Positions 8,382-17,587 of a stretch of DNA of 34,034 nt are shown here, piece after piece. Location: positions 1 to 34,034 of the forward strand of contig CAJCCR010000179.1 in assembly GCA_903960945.1 (NCBI GenBank), read 5' to 3'. The translations under genes were made by a program, and so were the position numbers. This stretch comes from an uncultured Planctomycetaceae bacterium. Lineage in GTDB: Bacteria; Planctomycetota; Planctomycetia; Gemmatales; Gemmataceae. Each line of letters opens with the position of its first letter. The first letter of the stretch is position 1. The notes under the pieces are model-generated. The model saw only the letters and a program-made list of their open reading frames with translations. It was not told where the DNA came from and did not search any database.

Positions 8382-9698
8382 TTAAGAAAGAACCAATGGA
8401 CCATCTTTGCAATATTCAGGGTTGCCGAACGATGGAATAGTGTGGCCAAACCCATGAGCCATTGCCATTAGTAGGCGGTTATGGGCAATACGGGGAAACT
8501 TTAACGACCGTCCCGCTTTCCAACCAAGATTACCACCCACCATCACAAATGGAATATTATCAAGCGTATGTGAATTCCCTTTACCAAGTTCGTTAGTCCA
8601 AACAAGAAGCGTGTTATCCAGCATAGAGCCTTGACCATTAGGCTCTGGAGTATCGCTAAGCTTTTTAGCAAAGTAGGCGATCTCTTCACAGAACCATTTG
8701 TTAATCTTTACTAACTTCTCAACTGCAACTTTATTGGTATCGGGTTCATGCGATAGCTGATGATGCCCTTCATCAATACCCAGCCATTTCATGCGAGCAC
8801 CGCCCACCGAGTTAGTAAATTGAAAGGTTGCTATGCGGTTAAAATCTGCAACAAGGCTATTATGCAAAAGGTCGAGTTGCATTCTGCTAATCTTGGGAAG
8901 GTTATCGTTTTCTTCACGAACCCCGGGATCCAACTTGGGCATCGCATGACTTTGCGAGACTTTCAAAACGCGAAGTTCTTTTTCCATCTCTCGAACAAAA
9001 CCCGTATGCTCTTCAAGTATTTTGCGGTCTTCTTTACCAACCAATGCAGAGATTTTCTTCAAATCAGCAATGACCGGGTCAAGCACGCTGCCTAGAATTT
9101 CTTTATCTTTCGCCTGCCCATAAAGCTTCGAAAACAACTGGTATGGGTCATCAATCGGAGTGATTGGCTTGTTAGCGCCACTATAAGAGATACGAGTCCA
9201 GGTATCAGCACGATCAGGGACCAAAACACCGAGTTCAAGTGAGCCAAATCGAGTGCGGGTGGCATCAGCCTTTTGCAAATGATTTTTGATTTCCTGATCA
9301 ATGGATAATCCATTAGCCCAGCCAGCAGGAGTATGCGAACCGCCCTGCACATTACCAGGAAGCAATTCCACGCCTGTAAGCAAGCAGCCGATGCCGCGCA
9401 TATGGTTATCGCCATCTCCGCGAACTTTGTCACAAACACCATTCATAACCACGGTTTGTTTTTTGAAGGGCTCTAAAGGTGAAAGGATTTCCTTAAGGAG
9501 GAAGTTTTCGCCATCTTCATTGGGCCAGAAAGACTCGGGAACTACGCCATTGGGCGAGAAGAAAATCACCATGCGCTGCTTTTGTACACTCTTACCCGGA
9601 AGTGCAAGGGCATCAAGATTACCCAAAAAGGGAAAAGCCGCGGCACTAATACCCGCGTTTTTAATAAAGCTACGCCTATCGAATGATTTTATGCCCAT
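8382..9698 (-). CDS. DUF1552 (HXXSHH family) protein with Tat signal, cassette 1
   Basis: 438 residues. The N-terminus has a twin-arginine motif ([17 protein letters not shown]), pointing to folded export by the Tat system. The body matches the DUF1552 family of planctomycetes and relatives: an early [13 protein letters not shown] segment, then [23 protein letters not shown], a central HHQLSH (the HXXSHH-like motif) and [25 protein letters not shown] near the C-terminus, which recalls the alkaline-phosphatase/sulfatase-like fold of DUF1501-type proteins. The reaction is unknown. The start is supported by TAGGAG six bases upstream. It follows the DUF1592 cytochrome gene by 49 bases on the same strand, the standard pairing for this family, and ends in a strong terminator. 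Confidence 0.92.
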   Translation of the reverse strand: MGIKSFDRRSFIKNAGISAAAFPFLGNLDALALPGKSVQKQRMVIFFSPNGVVPESFWPNEDGENFLLKEILSPLEPFKKQTVVMNGVCDKVRGDGDNHMRGIGCLLTGVELLPGNVQGGSHTPAGWANGLSIDQEIKNHLQKADATRTRFGSLELGVLVPDRADTWTRISYSGANKPITPIDDPYQLFSKLYGQAKDKEILGSVLDPVIADLKKISALVGKEDRKILEEHTGFVREMEKELRVLKVSQSHAMPKLDPGVREENDNLPKISRMQLDLLHNSLVADFNRIATFQFTNSVGGARMKWLGIDEGHHQLSHEPDTNKVAVEKLVKINKWFCEEIAYFAKKLSDTPEPNGQGSMLDNTLLVWTNELGKGNSHTLDNIPFVMVGGNLGWKAGRSLKFPRIAHNRLLMAMAHGFGHTIPSFGNPEYCKDGPLVLS

Positions 9699-9747
9699 AT
9701 CTAGCTCCTAGGTTACACTCAATCTTAGCATGGTAATCTTCGATTTG

Positions 9748-12078
9748 CTAAGGTTGTTTGCTAACTTCCTGCAATTTTACACCTACTTTTTCTGTACAAA
9801 CCATCCTCGCCATCTCTGCTGCAAGCTGGCGCATGTTCAACGAATTTTTCTCAAAGTATAACGTCATTTTTTCTAACGTATCTGCACCATAAGCTCGGGT
9901 AGGCTGCTTTAGCAAATGATGAAACAAATGCTCCGTAAAGGCCCTGTGTGCATCGGGACTATTGGCAAGATACCGACCCAGCCCCGAAGCGTTTTCGAGT
10001 GTGACTTTTTTTCCATCCCTTGCTACATACCAACCGTTACTATCAATCAATTTTGAATTATCTTTTTCACGCAACCGGCCTACAGCATCGAATCGCTCCA
10101 ACGTAAAACCCAGCGAATTAATGGTGCTATGGCAAGTCATGCAAGCCCCCCCTTTGGTTTGCAGAGCGACTCTTTCGCGAGTATTTAGCGAGGGGTGCAA
10201 GCTGGCTGCCAAAGGCGCAGCAGCTTCTGGTGGCGGTTTTAAAGTAACCCCCAAGAGGCTACGAGCCAGAAAAACTCCACGATGAATCGGGGAAGATTCC
10301 GCACTGTAGGAAAGCATGCTGAGCATATAAGGGTGGGTTACAATACCTGCGCGCTGCCCAGCATCAAGACTAACTTTTTCGAAACCAGTCTTGGATGTTG
10401 GATTTTGCTGATAAAACTTGGCGATTCGATCATTCATAAACAAGTCTTGTTCCAAAAACAGGCGCTGATAACTGCTGTCTTTTTCCCAGAATATCTCGTC
10501 GATTGTTTTATCCAAGGATACCCGAAGATCGGATTCAAGCTTTGGATCGAAGCCCGGAAAGCGCGATGCATCCTTGTTAAGTTCGTGGGATTGATTCAGC
10601 AGCAGAATGTCGTGGAAGAAACCCCGTATTTTTTCGTGAGCACGCTTGTCCAGAAGCATCCGATCTATTTCTCGGTTCAAACCTTCAGAGTTTTTCAACT
10701 TTCCGGAAGCCTCTGCATCAAGCAATTGCTGATCAGGTATGGAATCCCAAAGAGTGTAGGAAAGCTGGCTTGCAAGCGCACCGCCCTGCCCTTCGTTTCG
10801 GTACAAAAAGTTAGGCGATTTCAAAACCCAAACAAGAACTCGCAATGCACCATCCTGAGGGTCTTTAAATTCTTTTAATACTTTCTTGATGATCTCGTTT
10901 TCATTGTTTTGAAGGCCTCTCCGAAAAGCCCTGGTCGCAAACTTTTTCAGAAACTCTTCTATCTTCTCAATGCGTTGAGCATCCCCATCTTTAGTCTTGG
11001 CGAATTCAGGCAACTTTCCTGCAACATATTTCGCTGCCTCTAAAGCCCCTGCGGTAGTCGCTTGATCCCATTCTTTAGAAACTGTAACTCCTCTTTCCCA
11101 ACCTAGGCTGCCATCGTCAGGCGGAAACGGAGTGCTCGAGACAAACAGTTCAGGAAGAGTGGTAGAAGATAGATATTCCCCCGGGCATATTTCAACCGGG
11201 CCACCAGGCTTCTTCCATAGCAATTTAACAAACGAAGGCTGCACCACTTTAGGCTTTTTATTATCGTTCACTCCTTGCTTAGCTTTGGTGAACTCCAGCT
11301 TTAAATAGTAAGAACGACCTGAAACCAAATAAATGCTTCCTTTGTATTCCGTGTCTTTTCCAGATTTGACCCAGGCGTCTACAAGAGGCAAGTTATTATC
11401 ATTAACCCACAACCGAACCGCATGACTTGCCTGAATTATAAATTCATAATAGCCAGTCTCTGGGGCATGGATAGAACCTGCCCAACGCAGGGTGAATTCC
11501 CCCGGGTCCATCTTCCCAGGCAACGGGCTTTCTTCTTTGAAATCAAAATCCACCTCAGGGTCGATGCGAGATTCCGCTAAATCGGCCTTATTAAAATTTC
11601 TGGTTTTAAAGTACTCCCCACGAAGGCCTTTGTTTTTGTCTGAAGAAACCGCAGCAGGCCGGAAACTTCCAACCAGATCCATCATGCTGTTGCGATACTG
11701 CTTAACCGTCAATCTGCTCAATTCAATTCTTGCGGGCCGATTTCTTTCTCTTGCGATCGAGGAATAAAAAGCGTCATGAATATAACCACTTACCGCAAGG
11801 GCGCTCGCCTCAGGCAAACTGCCCGGATCTTCCTTAGGCATCGTCTCTTCAATGATTTTGGCAAGTTGATTAGGGGTAAGATCCCCAGAAAGCGGCTTGT
11901 TATATTTACCCTTAACCCCCTCACCATTTTGACCATGGCATGACAAACATTTGGTCTCGTAAATTTTCTTGCCATCGGGAGCTCCAAGCACCACCCCAAC
12001 TTGCAATGCATTTAAAAGCAACAACAAAAGGCTTGCCTTTAATCCCTTGCAAAGAAATCGATAAAATGAAAGTTTCAT
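9748..12078 (-). CDS. Planctomycete-type cytochrome c / PA14 / DUF1592-DUF1588-DUF1585 protein, cassette 1
   Basis: About 776 residues from the ATG at 12078; a TTG two codons earlier is less likely. A hydrophobic signal (KASLLLLLLNALQVGVVLG) is followed by a haem c site CLSCH (about 44-48) with the usual GQNGEG. DUF1587-like text comes next (RIELSRLTVKQYRNSMMDLVG), then a PA14-like carbohydrate-binding domain (about 155-290: LRGEYFKTRNF.., TLRWAGSIHAPETGYYEF). DUF1592 follows (LRVLVWVLKSPNFLYRNEG, LASQLSYTLWDSIPDQQLL), then DUF1588 with a second CMTCH (RGVFLARSLLGV.., SLGFTLERFDAVGRLR) and C-terminal DUF1585. The protein is predicted to be an exported two-haem cytochrome that may bind glycans. 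The paired DUF1552 gene follows. The biochemical role of this family is not established. Confidence 0.93.
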   Translation of the reverse strand: MKLSFYRFLCKGLKASLLLLLLNALQVGVVLGAPDGKKIYETKCLSCHGQNGEGVKGKYNKPLSGDLTPNQLAKIIEETMPKEDPGSLPEASALAVSGYIHDAFYSSIARERNRPARIELSRLTVKQYRNSMMDLVGSFRPAAVSSDKNKGLRGEYFKTRNFNKADLAESRIDPEVDFDFKEESPLPGKMDPGEFTLRWAGSIHAPETGYYEFIIQASHAVRLWVNDNNLPLVDAWVKSGKDTEYKGSIYLVSGRSYYLKLEFTKAKQGVNDNKKPKVVQPSFVKLLWKKPGGPVEICPGEYLSSTTLPELFVSSTPFPPDDGSLGWERGVTVSKEWDQATTAGALEAAKYVAGKLPEFAKTKDGDAQRIEKIEEFLKKFATRAFRRGLQNNENEIIKKVLKEFKDPQDGALRVLVWVLKSPNFLYRNEGQGGALASQLSYTLWDSIPDQQLLDAEASGKLKNSEGLNREIDRMLLDKRAHEKIRGFFHDILLLNQSHELNKDASRFPGFDPKLESDLRVSLDKTIDEIFWEKDSSYQRLFLEQDLFMNDRIAKFYQQNPTSKTGFEKVSLDAGQRAGIVTHPYMLSMLSYSAESSPIHRGVFLARSLLGVTLKPPPEAAAPLAASLHPSLNTRERVALQTKGGACMTCHSTINSLGFTLERFDAVGRLREKDNSKLIDSNGWYVARDGKKVTLENASGLGRYLANSPDAHRAFTEHLFHHLLKQPTRAYGADTLEKMTLYFEKNSLNMRQLAAEMARMVCTEKVGVKLQEVSKQP

Positions 12079-12315
12079 AATCAAATGTTCGCTTCAAAAC
12101 TTGTTGGTAGGCACTATTAACATTCTAGTTAAATAAATCGGACATTAAAAGAACAAGATAAAATCATTTCGAAGTGATTAACAAAATATGAGAAAACACC
12201 AACGCCTAGAAAGCGTGAGTTTAACTATAATCCTTATAAAACTGGGCTAAACGAATTAAGATCAAGCTTAATTGTTGGTCAGACTGTTAGAAAAAACCTT
12301 GGCGAGCGAATAAAC

Positions 12316-12735
12316 TCAAGATTTAAAATTAGGGGGGAGTATTGCACCGGTCAGGTTGCATTCAGAAAAGTCTGCTTGGCCGAGTTTAACACCAGAAAGA
12401 TTGGCGCCGGAAAGATTGGCTTTATAAAAGTTAGCTCGGGTAAGATCTGCGTTAGATAGATCTGCACCGCTCATATTGGCATTCGACAAGTTGGCGCCAA
12501 CAAGAGTTGCACCTTTCATTTTCGAATTAACCAAGATCGTCTGCATCATCTTGGAACCAAAAAGGTTGGCATCGATAAAGTTGCTTCCTGTCAAATCAGC
12601 TTTAGAAAAGTTAGTCTCAAACAAAATGGCCTGCTGAAAATTAGTGTTGACCAGCAACGCCCCAACAAGGCTGGTATTAGAAAGATCCTGCATTGAAAAA
12701 TCTTTGTTGGAAAGGTCGGTTCTATCAGATGCCAT
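12316..12735 (-). CDS. Pentapeptide-repeat protein
   Basis: 139 residues, almost entirely tandem A(D/N)LXX-type pentapeptides, for example ATLVGANLSNANMSGADLSN and the following ADLTRANFYKANLSGANLSG. About 24 repeats would form a right-handed quadrilateral beta-helix. There is no signal peptide or membrane segment, so it is likely cytoplasmic. Some family members mimic DNA and bind gyrase, but most have no known role and nothing here selects one. It lies 120 bases downstream of the Nudix gene on the same strand; no clear terminator separates them, and the RBS is weak (AGAAAG). Confidence 0.9.
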   Translation of the reverse strand: MASDRTDLSNKDFSMQDLSNTSLVGALLVNTNFQQAILFETNFSKADLTGSNFIDANLFGSKMMQTILVNSKMKGATLVGANLSNANMSGADLSNADLTRANFYKANLSGANLSGVKLGQADFSECNLTGAILPPNFKS

Positions 12736-12855
12736 GTGTTGGAACTTTCTACTAAGAGCGACAAACTAAATTTCTTAATACGAGTAATTATCTAAAAGTA
12801 GCCTAATCTATCAAGGGCATTCATAACTATTTATTTTAATCCAAGGTAAATCGGG

Positions 12856-13353
12856 TCAGATTAGCCCAAAGCTTTTTGCTGCTTCCAACACCTTCAAACC
12901 ATCAGGGCAAAACTTTTCAACGGTTATTCGTTTCCCCAATTCTATCAAGCTAACGAACTCACCTCGCACCACTTCCTCTTTCTGCAGAACAAAAGGGCCA
13001 TCATGAATACAATGATAAACTTTTGCAAAAACAGTGGTTTGCTCATCTTCATATCGAAACGGGAACAAGAATTGTGGTTCTGCCAAGACACCTAATTCTT
13101 CAAAGCCTTCGCGTCTGGCCCCTGTTTCAAAATCTTCTCCAGCAGCCACCACCCCGCCCGCACAAACATCCCAATGCGAAGGAAAAACATCTTTGGTCGC
13201 AGTTCTTAAGTGAATAAAAATCTCACCAACTTTATTAAACACAAGAATGTAAACACAGCGATGGGGCAAACGACCCATGCGCATTTCCTGCCTGGTTGCA
13301 ACCCCCACCACTTCACCTTCAAGGTTCAATACATCCACCATTTCCTGATTCAT
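12856..13353 (-). CDS. Nudix hydrolase (YfcD-like)
   Basis: 165 residues. The Nudix box GX5EX7REUXEEXGU is visible as GVVAAGEDFETGARREGFEELGV, with Gly at the first hydrophobic position; the metal-binding Glu residues are intact. The N-terminal MVDVLNLEGEVVGVATRQEM, the HRCVYILVFNK strand and KDVFPSHWDVCAGGVVAAGE resemble the YfcD / isopentenyl-diphosphate-isomerase-like branch. It should hydrolyse a nucleoside or other diphosphate-linked substrate with Mg2+; the substrate is unknown. The start has AGGGAT immediately upstream and lies 4 bases after the pepF stop, so translation is probably coupled to pepF. Confidence 0.9.
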   Translation of the reverse strand: MNQEMVDVLNLEGEVVGVATRQEMRMGRLPHRCVYILVFNKVGEIFIHLRTATKDVFPSHWDVCAGGVVAAGEDFETGARREGFEELGVLAEPQFLFPFRYEDEQTTVFAKVYHCIHDGPFVLQKEEVVRGEFVSLIELGKRITVEKFCPDGLKVLEAAKSFGLI

Positions 13354-13357
13354 ATCC

Positions 13358-15172
13358 CTACTTTCCCAATTGAGTTGCCAACTCTTCTACCTCGGTCACC
13401 ATGCGATCCAACAACTTCAACCCCAACTCCCAGAAACTAGGGTCGTTCAAATCAATGTTCATTCTGGCAAGCAAATCTACAGGAGATTCGGAACCCCCAC
13501 GGGACAATAAATCCATATACTTGGGCACAAACGATTCTTTCTCCTGCTCGTACTTTTGAACCAAAGCGAGCACCAGTAACTCACCAAAAGAATAAGCATA
13601 ACAATAAAATGGCACATGAATAAAATGGCCAATATAGGACCACCAATAGCCATAGTTTTCGGAAAGATTAACCGAGTCACCAAACATAGGCTGATTGGCT
13701 TCGGCCCAAAGCGTGTTGAATCTTTCCGAAGAAAGCTCGCCTTCTTCTTTTCGGGCCTTGTGCATTTTCTGTTCGAATCGAGTAAGAACAACCTGCCTGA
13801 AAACCGTGGCAAAACTATCTTCAATTTTCCCACAAAGCAATGCGAGCCTAACTTTGGGTTCTTGATACTTTTCGAGTAGTTTTTTAAAGACAAGCATTTC
13901 CCCAAAGACACTTGCAGTTTCAGCAGTGGTGAGAGGCGTATCGCACTGGAGATAGCCGTTTTTTCGGGAAAGATATTGATGCAACCCATGACCCAACTCA
14001 TGGGCAAGGGTAGAAACATCGCGCATTTTCCCAGTGTAACTCATGAGAATATACGGATGAACGGAAGGTATTGCACTGGAAGAAAAGGCCCCACCACGCT
14101 TGCCTGGCCTTAGTTCCGCATCAATCCAGTTCGCATCAAAAAATTGATCAATAATCCTGCCCGCCTCGGGCGAAAGTGCATGATAACTGTCACGCACAAG
14201 ATTCGAGGCATCCTGCCACGAAACCAAAGGCATATCACCTTGAATCGGAGCATATCGATCGTAATCCTCAAGCGAAGGCAAGCCAAGCAAACGCTTTTTT
14301 AATTTGTAATAGCGATGCACCGTTGCCCCGTGCTTTTCAACCGAATCCATAAGAGCTTGAACCATTTCAGCGGAAGTTTCGTTTGCAAGATGCCTAGAAG
14401 TCATGGGGGTGGGAAACTTCCTAACTTCACAATCATTTTGGTGATCGAGCACTAAAGTGTTAAAGAGATACGAAAGCAATTTGTTTTGCTCTTTCAGCCC
14501 TTTGGTTATTCCCTCTGCGCCTGCTTTTCGAATGCTTCGGTCTGCATCGTAAAGCTTGGCATTGATTTGTTGAAACGAAAGCTTCTGCTCAGCACCATCT
14601 TGGGTGAAGGGATAAGTCATCGAAGCAACAGTTTCATCAAAGAGCCTAACAAATGCAGATCTACCCGTAAGGGTTTTAACATCCACAACTTTTTCTTCAG
14701 GCTCAGAAAGGTAATGAGCCTTCCACGCACGCTTTTGCTCTAAAAAATGAGCATACTTCAAAAGTTGAGGAGTTTTTGCGAGCCCAGTTGCAACATCATC
14801 AGGAATTTTAATCAGCTCTAGATCGAAGAACAAAAGATGCTGGTTGATTTTAGTCCGGGTTTCACGAGTCTTTGCAACCAATGCCCCATGCGTAGCGTCG
14901 TCCGTCTTGGCAGCATGCACCAACGATGCATAAATCGCTGGCCTATCCATGATTTCATACAAGGATTCAACCTGCTGGATGGCATGCAAAAGAAAATCTG
15001 CATCCGCAATTTTCAGGACACTAATCTTGCCTCGATATTGCGATTCAAATTCTTGCGCTAGTCTCTGGGCATCTGCAATATCTTGGTCCAATTTCGGATC
15101 ACCAATGCTGGAATACAAATCCTTAAGATCCCAAGCAACACCGTTGGCACCACCATTATTTTCAAGACTCAT
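13358..15172 (-). CDS. pepF: Oligoendopeptidase F-type M3 zinc metallopeptidase
   Basis: 604 residues, the normal length for PepF/M3B peptidases. The zinc motif HELGH is at 391-395 (in TLAHELGHGLHQYLS), followed at the expected distance by a Glu-containing segment (TAETASVFGEMLVF) that supplies the third zinc ligand. The N-terminal WDLKDLYSSIGDPKLDQDI and C-terminal YYWS/GHF-type helices (NYGYWWSYIGHFIHVPFYCYAYSFG) are also typical. It cleaves short peptides in the cytoplasm, most likely in peptide recycling. There is no signal peptide. AAGG lies upstream of the start. It is downstream of the MgtC-like gene by 16 bases and upstream of the Nudix gene by 4, suggesting an operon. Confidence 0.93.
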   Translation of the reverse strand: MSLENNGGANGVAWDLKDLYSSIGDPKLDQDIADAQRLAQEFESQYRGKISVLKIADADFLLHAIQQVESLYEIMDRPAIYASLVHAAKTDDATHGALVAKTRETRTKINQHLLFFDLELIKIPDDVATGLAKTPQLLKYAHFLEQKRAWKAHYLSEPEEKVVDVKTLTGRSAFVRLFDETVASMTYPFTQDGAEQKLSFQQINAKLYDADRSIRKAGAEGITKGLKEQNKLLSYLFNTLVLDHQNDCEVRKFPTPMTSRHLANETSAEMVQALMDSVEKHGATVHRYYKLKKRLLGLPSLEDYDRYAPIQGDMPLVSWQDASNLVRDSYHALSPEAGRIIDQFFDANWIDAELRPGKRGGAFSSSAIPSVHPYILMSYTGKMRDVSTLAHELGHGLHQYLSRKNGYLQCDTPLTTAETASVFGEMLVFKKLLEKYQEPKVRLALLCGKIEDSFATVFRQVVLTRFEQKMHKARKEEGELSSERFNTLWAEANQPMFGDSVNLSENYGYWWSYIGHFIHVPFYCYAYSFGELLVLALVQKYEQEKESFVPKYMDLLSRGGSESPVDLLARMNIDLNDPSFWELGLKLLDRMVTEVEELATQLGK

Positions 15173-15188
15173 TTACATAATCCTTTTA

Positions 15189-15893
15189 TTAATCAATTAT
15201 TCTTGGTTCTTTTTCCCAACTTACAACTCGGACTCCGGGCTCTTCATTCAGAGTATTAACCAGATGCAAAATGGCATTCTGCTGGTTCACAGGCGAAACC
15301 ATCTGGGCGGTAATTTCCGTTTCCTTTAATGCCTCTTGCTTAGCAGTTGCAAGAGACTTCAACGAAAGTGCAGGATTTAATTCCAAAAACTTTACAAACA
15401 CCGCTCTAATGGCTATGTCTTTTCCAAAAGTGATCACCACATTGATCTTAAAATTCAACTCTTCTTCAGAAAATCTTTCAAGGCGCAACACCCAATAAGA
15501 TATTGGCCGAAATATCAAGTGAACCAGTAATACAGTTAAAGCCCCACCCATGGCAAATCCCCAATGCCCTGCACCGCATATTGCACCAACGGCAGCACTA
15601 CACCAAAGTGTTGCAGCAGTATTCATGCCGCGAATATTTACACCTTGCTTAAGAATCACTCCGCCGCCAAGAAACCCAATACCACTGATAATGTAAGATG
15701 CAATTCTGGTGGGGCTACCCTCATCATGCAGCAAAAAAGTAAGCGACATAAATAAGGCAGAACCAACACAAACCAAAGCATTTGTCCGAAGGCCCGCAGG
15801 ATGTTGCCTGAATTCCCTTTCAAGCCCAATGAGCAACCCGAGGCCAAGCGCAGAATAAACATTCACGATAAAATCATAGTAATCCATGTTCAT
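15189..15893 (-). CDS. MgtC/SapB-family membrane protein
   Basis: I place the start at the ATG at 15893 (MNMDYYDFIV..). GGAAG lies eight bases upstream, and the frame beyond reads as non-homologous leader. The product is 234 residues. The N-terminal half is the MgtC domain with four to five helices and the diagnostic LGLLIGLEREFRQHPAGLRTNALVCVGSALF, GIGFLGGGVILKQG and GMNTAATLWCSAAVGAICGAG. The C-terminal ~85 residues look like a soluble ACT-like regulatory domain. The family is linked to Mg2+ homeostasis and control of P-type ATPases; here the role is inferred only. It is divergent from the TerC gene across 134 bases and heads the pepF-Nudix run. Confidence 0.92.
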   Translation of the reverse strand: MNMDYYDFIVNVYSALGLGLLIGLEREFRQHPAGLRTNALVCVGSALFMSLTFLLHDEGSPTRIASYIISGIGFLGGGVILKQGVNIRGMNTAATLWCSAAVGAICGAGHWGFAMGGALTVLLVHLIFRPISYWVLRLERFSEEELNFKINVVITFGKDIAIRAVFVKFLELNPALSLKSLATAKQEALKETEITAQMVSPVNQQNAILHLVNTLNEEPGVRVVSWEKEPRIID

Positions 15894-16027
15894 TCTCAGT
15901 TCTTCCACTTGCTCAGCAAAGAAACGAATTTTACAACTTAGTGCTGGCATTAAAACTATTTTTGTTATGATAATGCCTTCTAAGTCATTTGTATCCAAGG
16001 AAAGTTATTTAATCGAGGCAGGTAGCA

Positions 16028-16741
16028 ATGGAATGGATTGTCCCACTGGTCACATTGACCGGCATGGAAATTGTTTTAGGAATTGACAATATTATCTTTC
16101 TTGCAATTCTTGCAGGTAGGCTTCCCAAGGAACAACGGGGCTACGCTAGACAAATAGGCCTTGTCCTTGCATTGGGAACCCGCCTGCTACTGCTATTCAG
16201 CATATCTTGGATTTTAAGCCTGCATCAAATTGTTTTAACCCTTCCCGACTGGGCAGCAAAAACAGAGGAAGCCAGAGAGATTTCTTGGAAAGATCTTATC
16301 CTGCTCGCAGGAGGGATGTTCCTAATCGCCAAGAGTACATTCGAAATTCATCATAAGCTTGAAGGTCACCCCGAAGGGAACCCTGATCATTCGCCCAACA
16401 CCAAGAGTAATTTTGCGATGGTACTCGTGCAAATCGCAGTGCTCGACATTGTTTTTTCACTCGACTCTGTAATCACCGCTGTTGGGATGGTGCAAGAAAT
16501 AGGCGTCATTATTATTGCGATGATCATCACGGTAATGGTCATGATGATTTTTGCAGGGCCGGTCAGCAACTTCGTTGAAAAGCATCCCACCCTGAAAGTG
16601 CTTGCACTTAGCTTTCTAATCCTTATCGGGGTTGTCCTAATGGCAGAAGGCATGGGCCAACACATCGACAAAGCCTACATTTACTTTGCAATGGGCTTCT
16701 CGTTTACCGTGGAAATGATCAACCTGCGAGTGCGGGCTTAA
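16028..16741 (+). CDS. TerC-family integral membrane protein
   Basis: 237 residues with about seven transmembrane helices. The TerC signature is clear: TLTGMEIVLGIDNIIFLAIL with its membrane-embedded Glu and Asp, and the second half repeats it as VLDIVFSLDSVITAVGM. LPKEQRGYARQIGLVLALGTRLLLL and a final FSFTVEMINLRVR are also typical. Family members (TerC, Alx, YkoY) are involved in manganese export and metalation of exported proteins; the ion here is inferred. The ATG has AGG at close spacing. Its stop is 6 bases from that of the convergent isomerase gene. I looked for a yybP-ykoY manganese riboswitch upstream and did not recognise one. Confidence 0.93.
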   Translation: MEWIVPLVTLTGMEIVLGIDNIIFLAILAGRLPKEQRGYARQIGLVLALGTRLLLLFSISWILSLHQIVLTLPDWAAKTEEAREISWKDLILLAGGMFLIAKSTFEIHHKLEGHPEGNPDHSPNTKSNFAMVLVQIAVLDIVFSLDSVITAVGMVQEIGVIIIAMIITVMVMMIFAGPVSNFVEKHPTLKVLALSFLILIGVVLMAEGMGQHIDKAYIYFAMGFSFTVEMINLRVRA

Positions 16742-16747
16742 TCATCA

Positions 16748-17587
16748 CTAGGCAAGCAAAGGCGCAATTCTTTCACGGGCAAGTTTAGCTGCCTGATCCG
16801 GATCTTCAACATAGGGATAAAGTTCGATGGTTACCCATTCTTTATAACCAATAGCCTTGATGGCTTCGATCGCGGCTTTAAAGTCGATCGCCCCATCGCC
16901 TGGAATTAGGTGATGATGCACGCGAGTGCTTGCAATATCTTCGAGATGAAAATGTTTAATGTACTTTGCGAGCCTTGGAATAGTGCTAGCAGGGTCATCG
17001 CCCACACAATACGAATGGCCTATATCAAAGTTGCATCCCACCATAGGCGACTTAATGTACCCCATGAATTCTAAAAACTGATCTGCAGTTTCAATCAATA
17101 AACCGGGTTCGGGTTCGATGAGTAACAAAACACCTTCTTTTTCAGCATGTTCGATCACTGGCTTTAGCATTTCGACAAACAACTTCAGCCCTGCATTCCA
17201 AGAGGCCCCAGCTTCAACTGGACCACCTGGCTCGGTTGTGATGCATGGTGCGCCCAATTCTTTTGCCATCGTCAAACAACGCATGGTGTGATCGATACGA
17301 ATCTGGCGGTAATGCTTATCCGGTTCAATCCAAGAAGGATACCAATAACGCTGTCTAGGATCATTGACTGCGTGCATCATGAAGGAATTGATGTTGGAAA
17401 TCGCAAGGTTGTTGGATTTAAGCGAATCGCGAATGCCCTGCTTTTGTTCTTCAAGCATGAAGGCTGGCCAAGCATGAGGCACATCCGCCATGATCTCTAT
17501 TCCTTGATAACCAAGCTTGCCAATCTTTTTGGCAGCATCGTTAAAGGAGAATCGCAAATAGGCATTACTACTAAAAGCTAACTTCAT
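16748..17587 (-). CDS. Xylose-isomerase-like TIM-barrel protein (sugar phosphate isomerase/epimerase)
   Basis: 279 residues with the AP_endonuc_2/xylose-isomerase-like barrel. Metal-site candidates are seen in order: Glu in LLLIEPEPG, Asp/His in NFDIGHSYCVG, His/Glu in IKHFHLED, and Glu in WVTIELYPY near the C-terminus. GYQGIEIMADVPHAWPAF and HHHLIPGDGAIDFKAA are the other strong family blocks. It probably isomerises or epimerises a sugar or polyol. The start overlaps the stop of the upstream inositol-phosphate-synthase-like gene by 4 bases (ATGA), with GGAG upstream, so the two are translationally coupled and likely act in one pathway. It also recalls the EboE-type barrel of ebo clusters, but the other ebo genes are absent here. 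Confidence 0.88.
   Translation of the reverse strand: MKLAFSSNAYLRFSFNDAAKKIGKLGYQGIEIMADVPHAWPAFMLEEQKQGIRDSLKSNNLAISNINSFMMHAVNDPRQRYWYPSWIEPDKHYRQIRIDHTMRCLTMAKELGAPCITTEPGGPVEAGASWNAGLKLFVEMLKPVIEHAEKEGVLLLIEPEPGLLIETADQFLEFMGYIKSPMVGCNFDIGHSYCVGDDPASTIPRLAKYIKHFHLEDIASTRVHHHLIPGDGAIDFKAAIEAIKAIGYKEWVTIELYPYVEDPDQAAKLARERIAPLLA

Noticed and set aside
12258-12275. Small inverted repeat ATTAAG/CTTAAT downstream of the pentapeptide gene
   Set aside because: The stem has only six AT-rich pairs and no following T run, so it is not a credible terminator.
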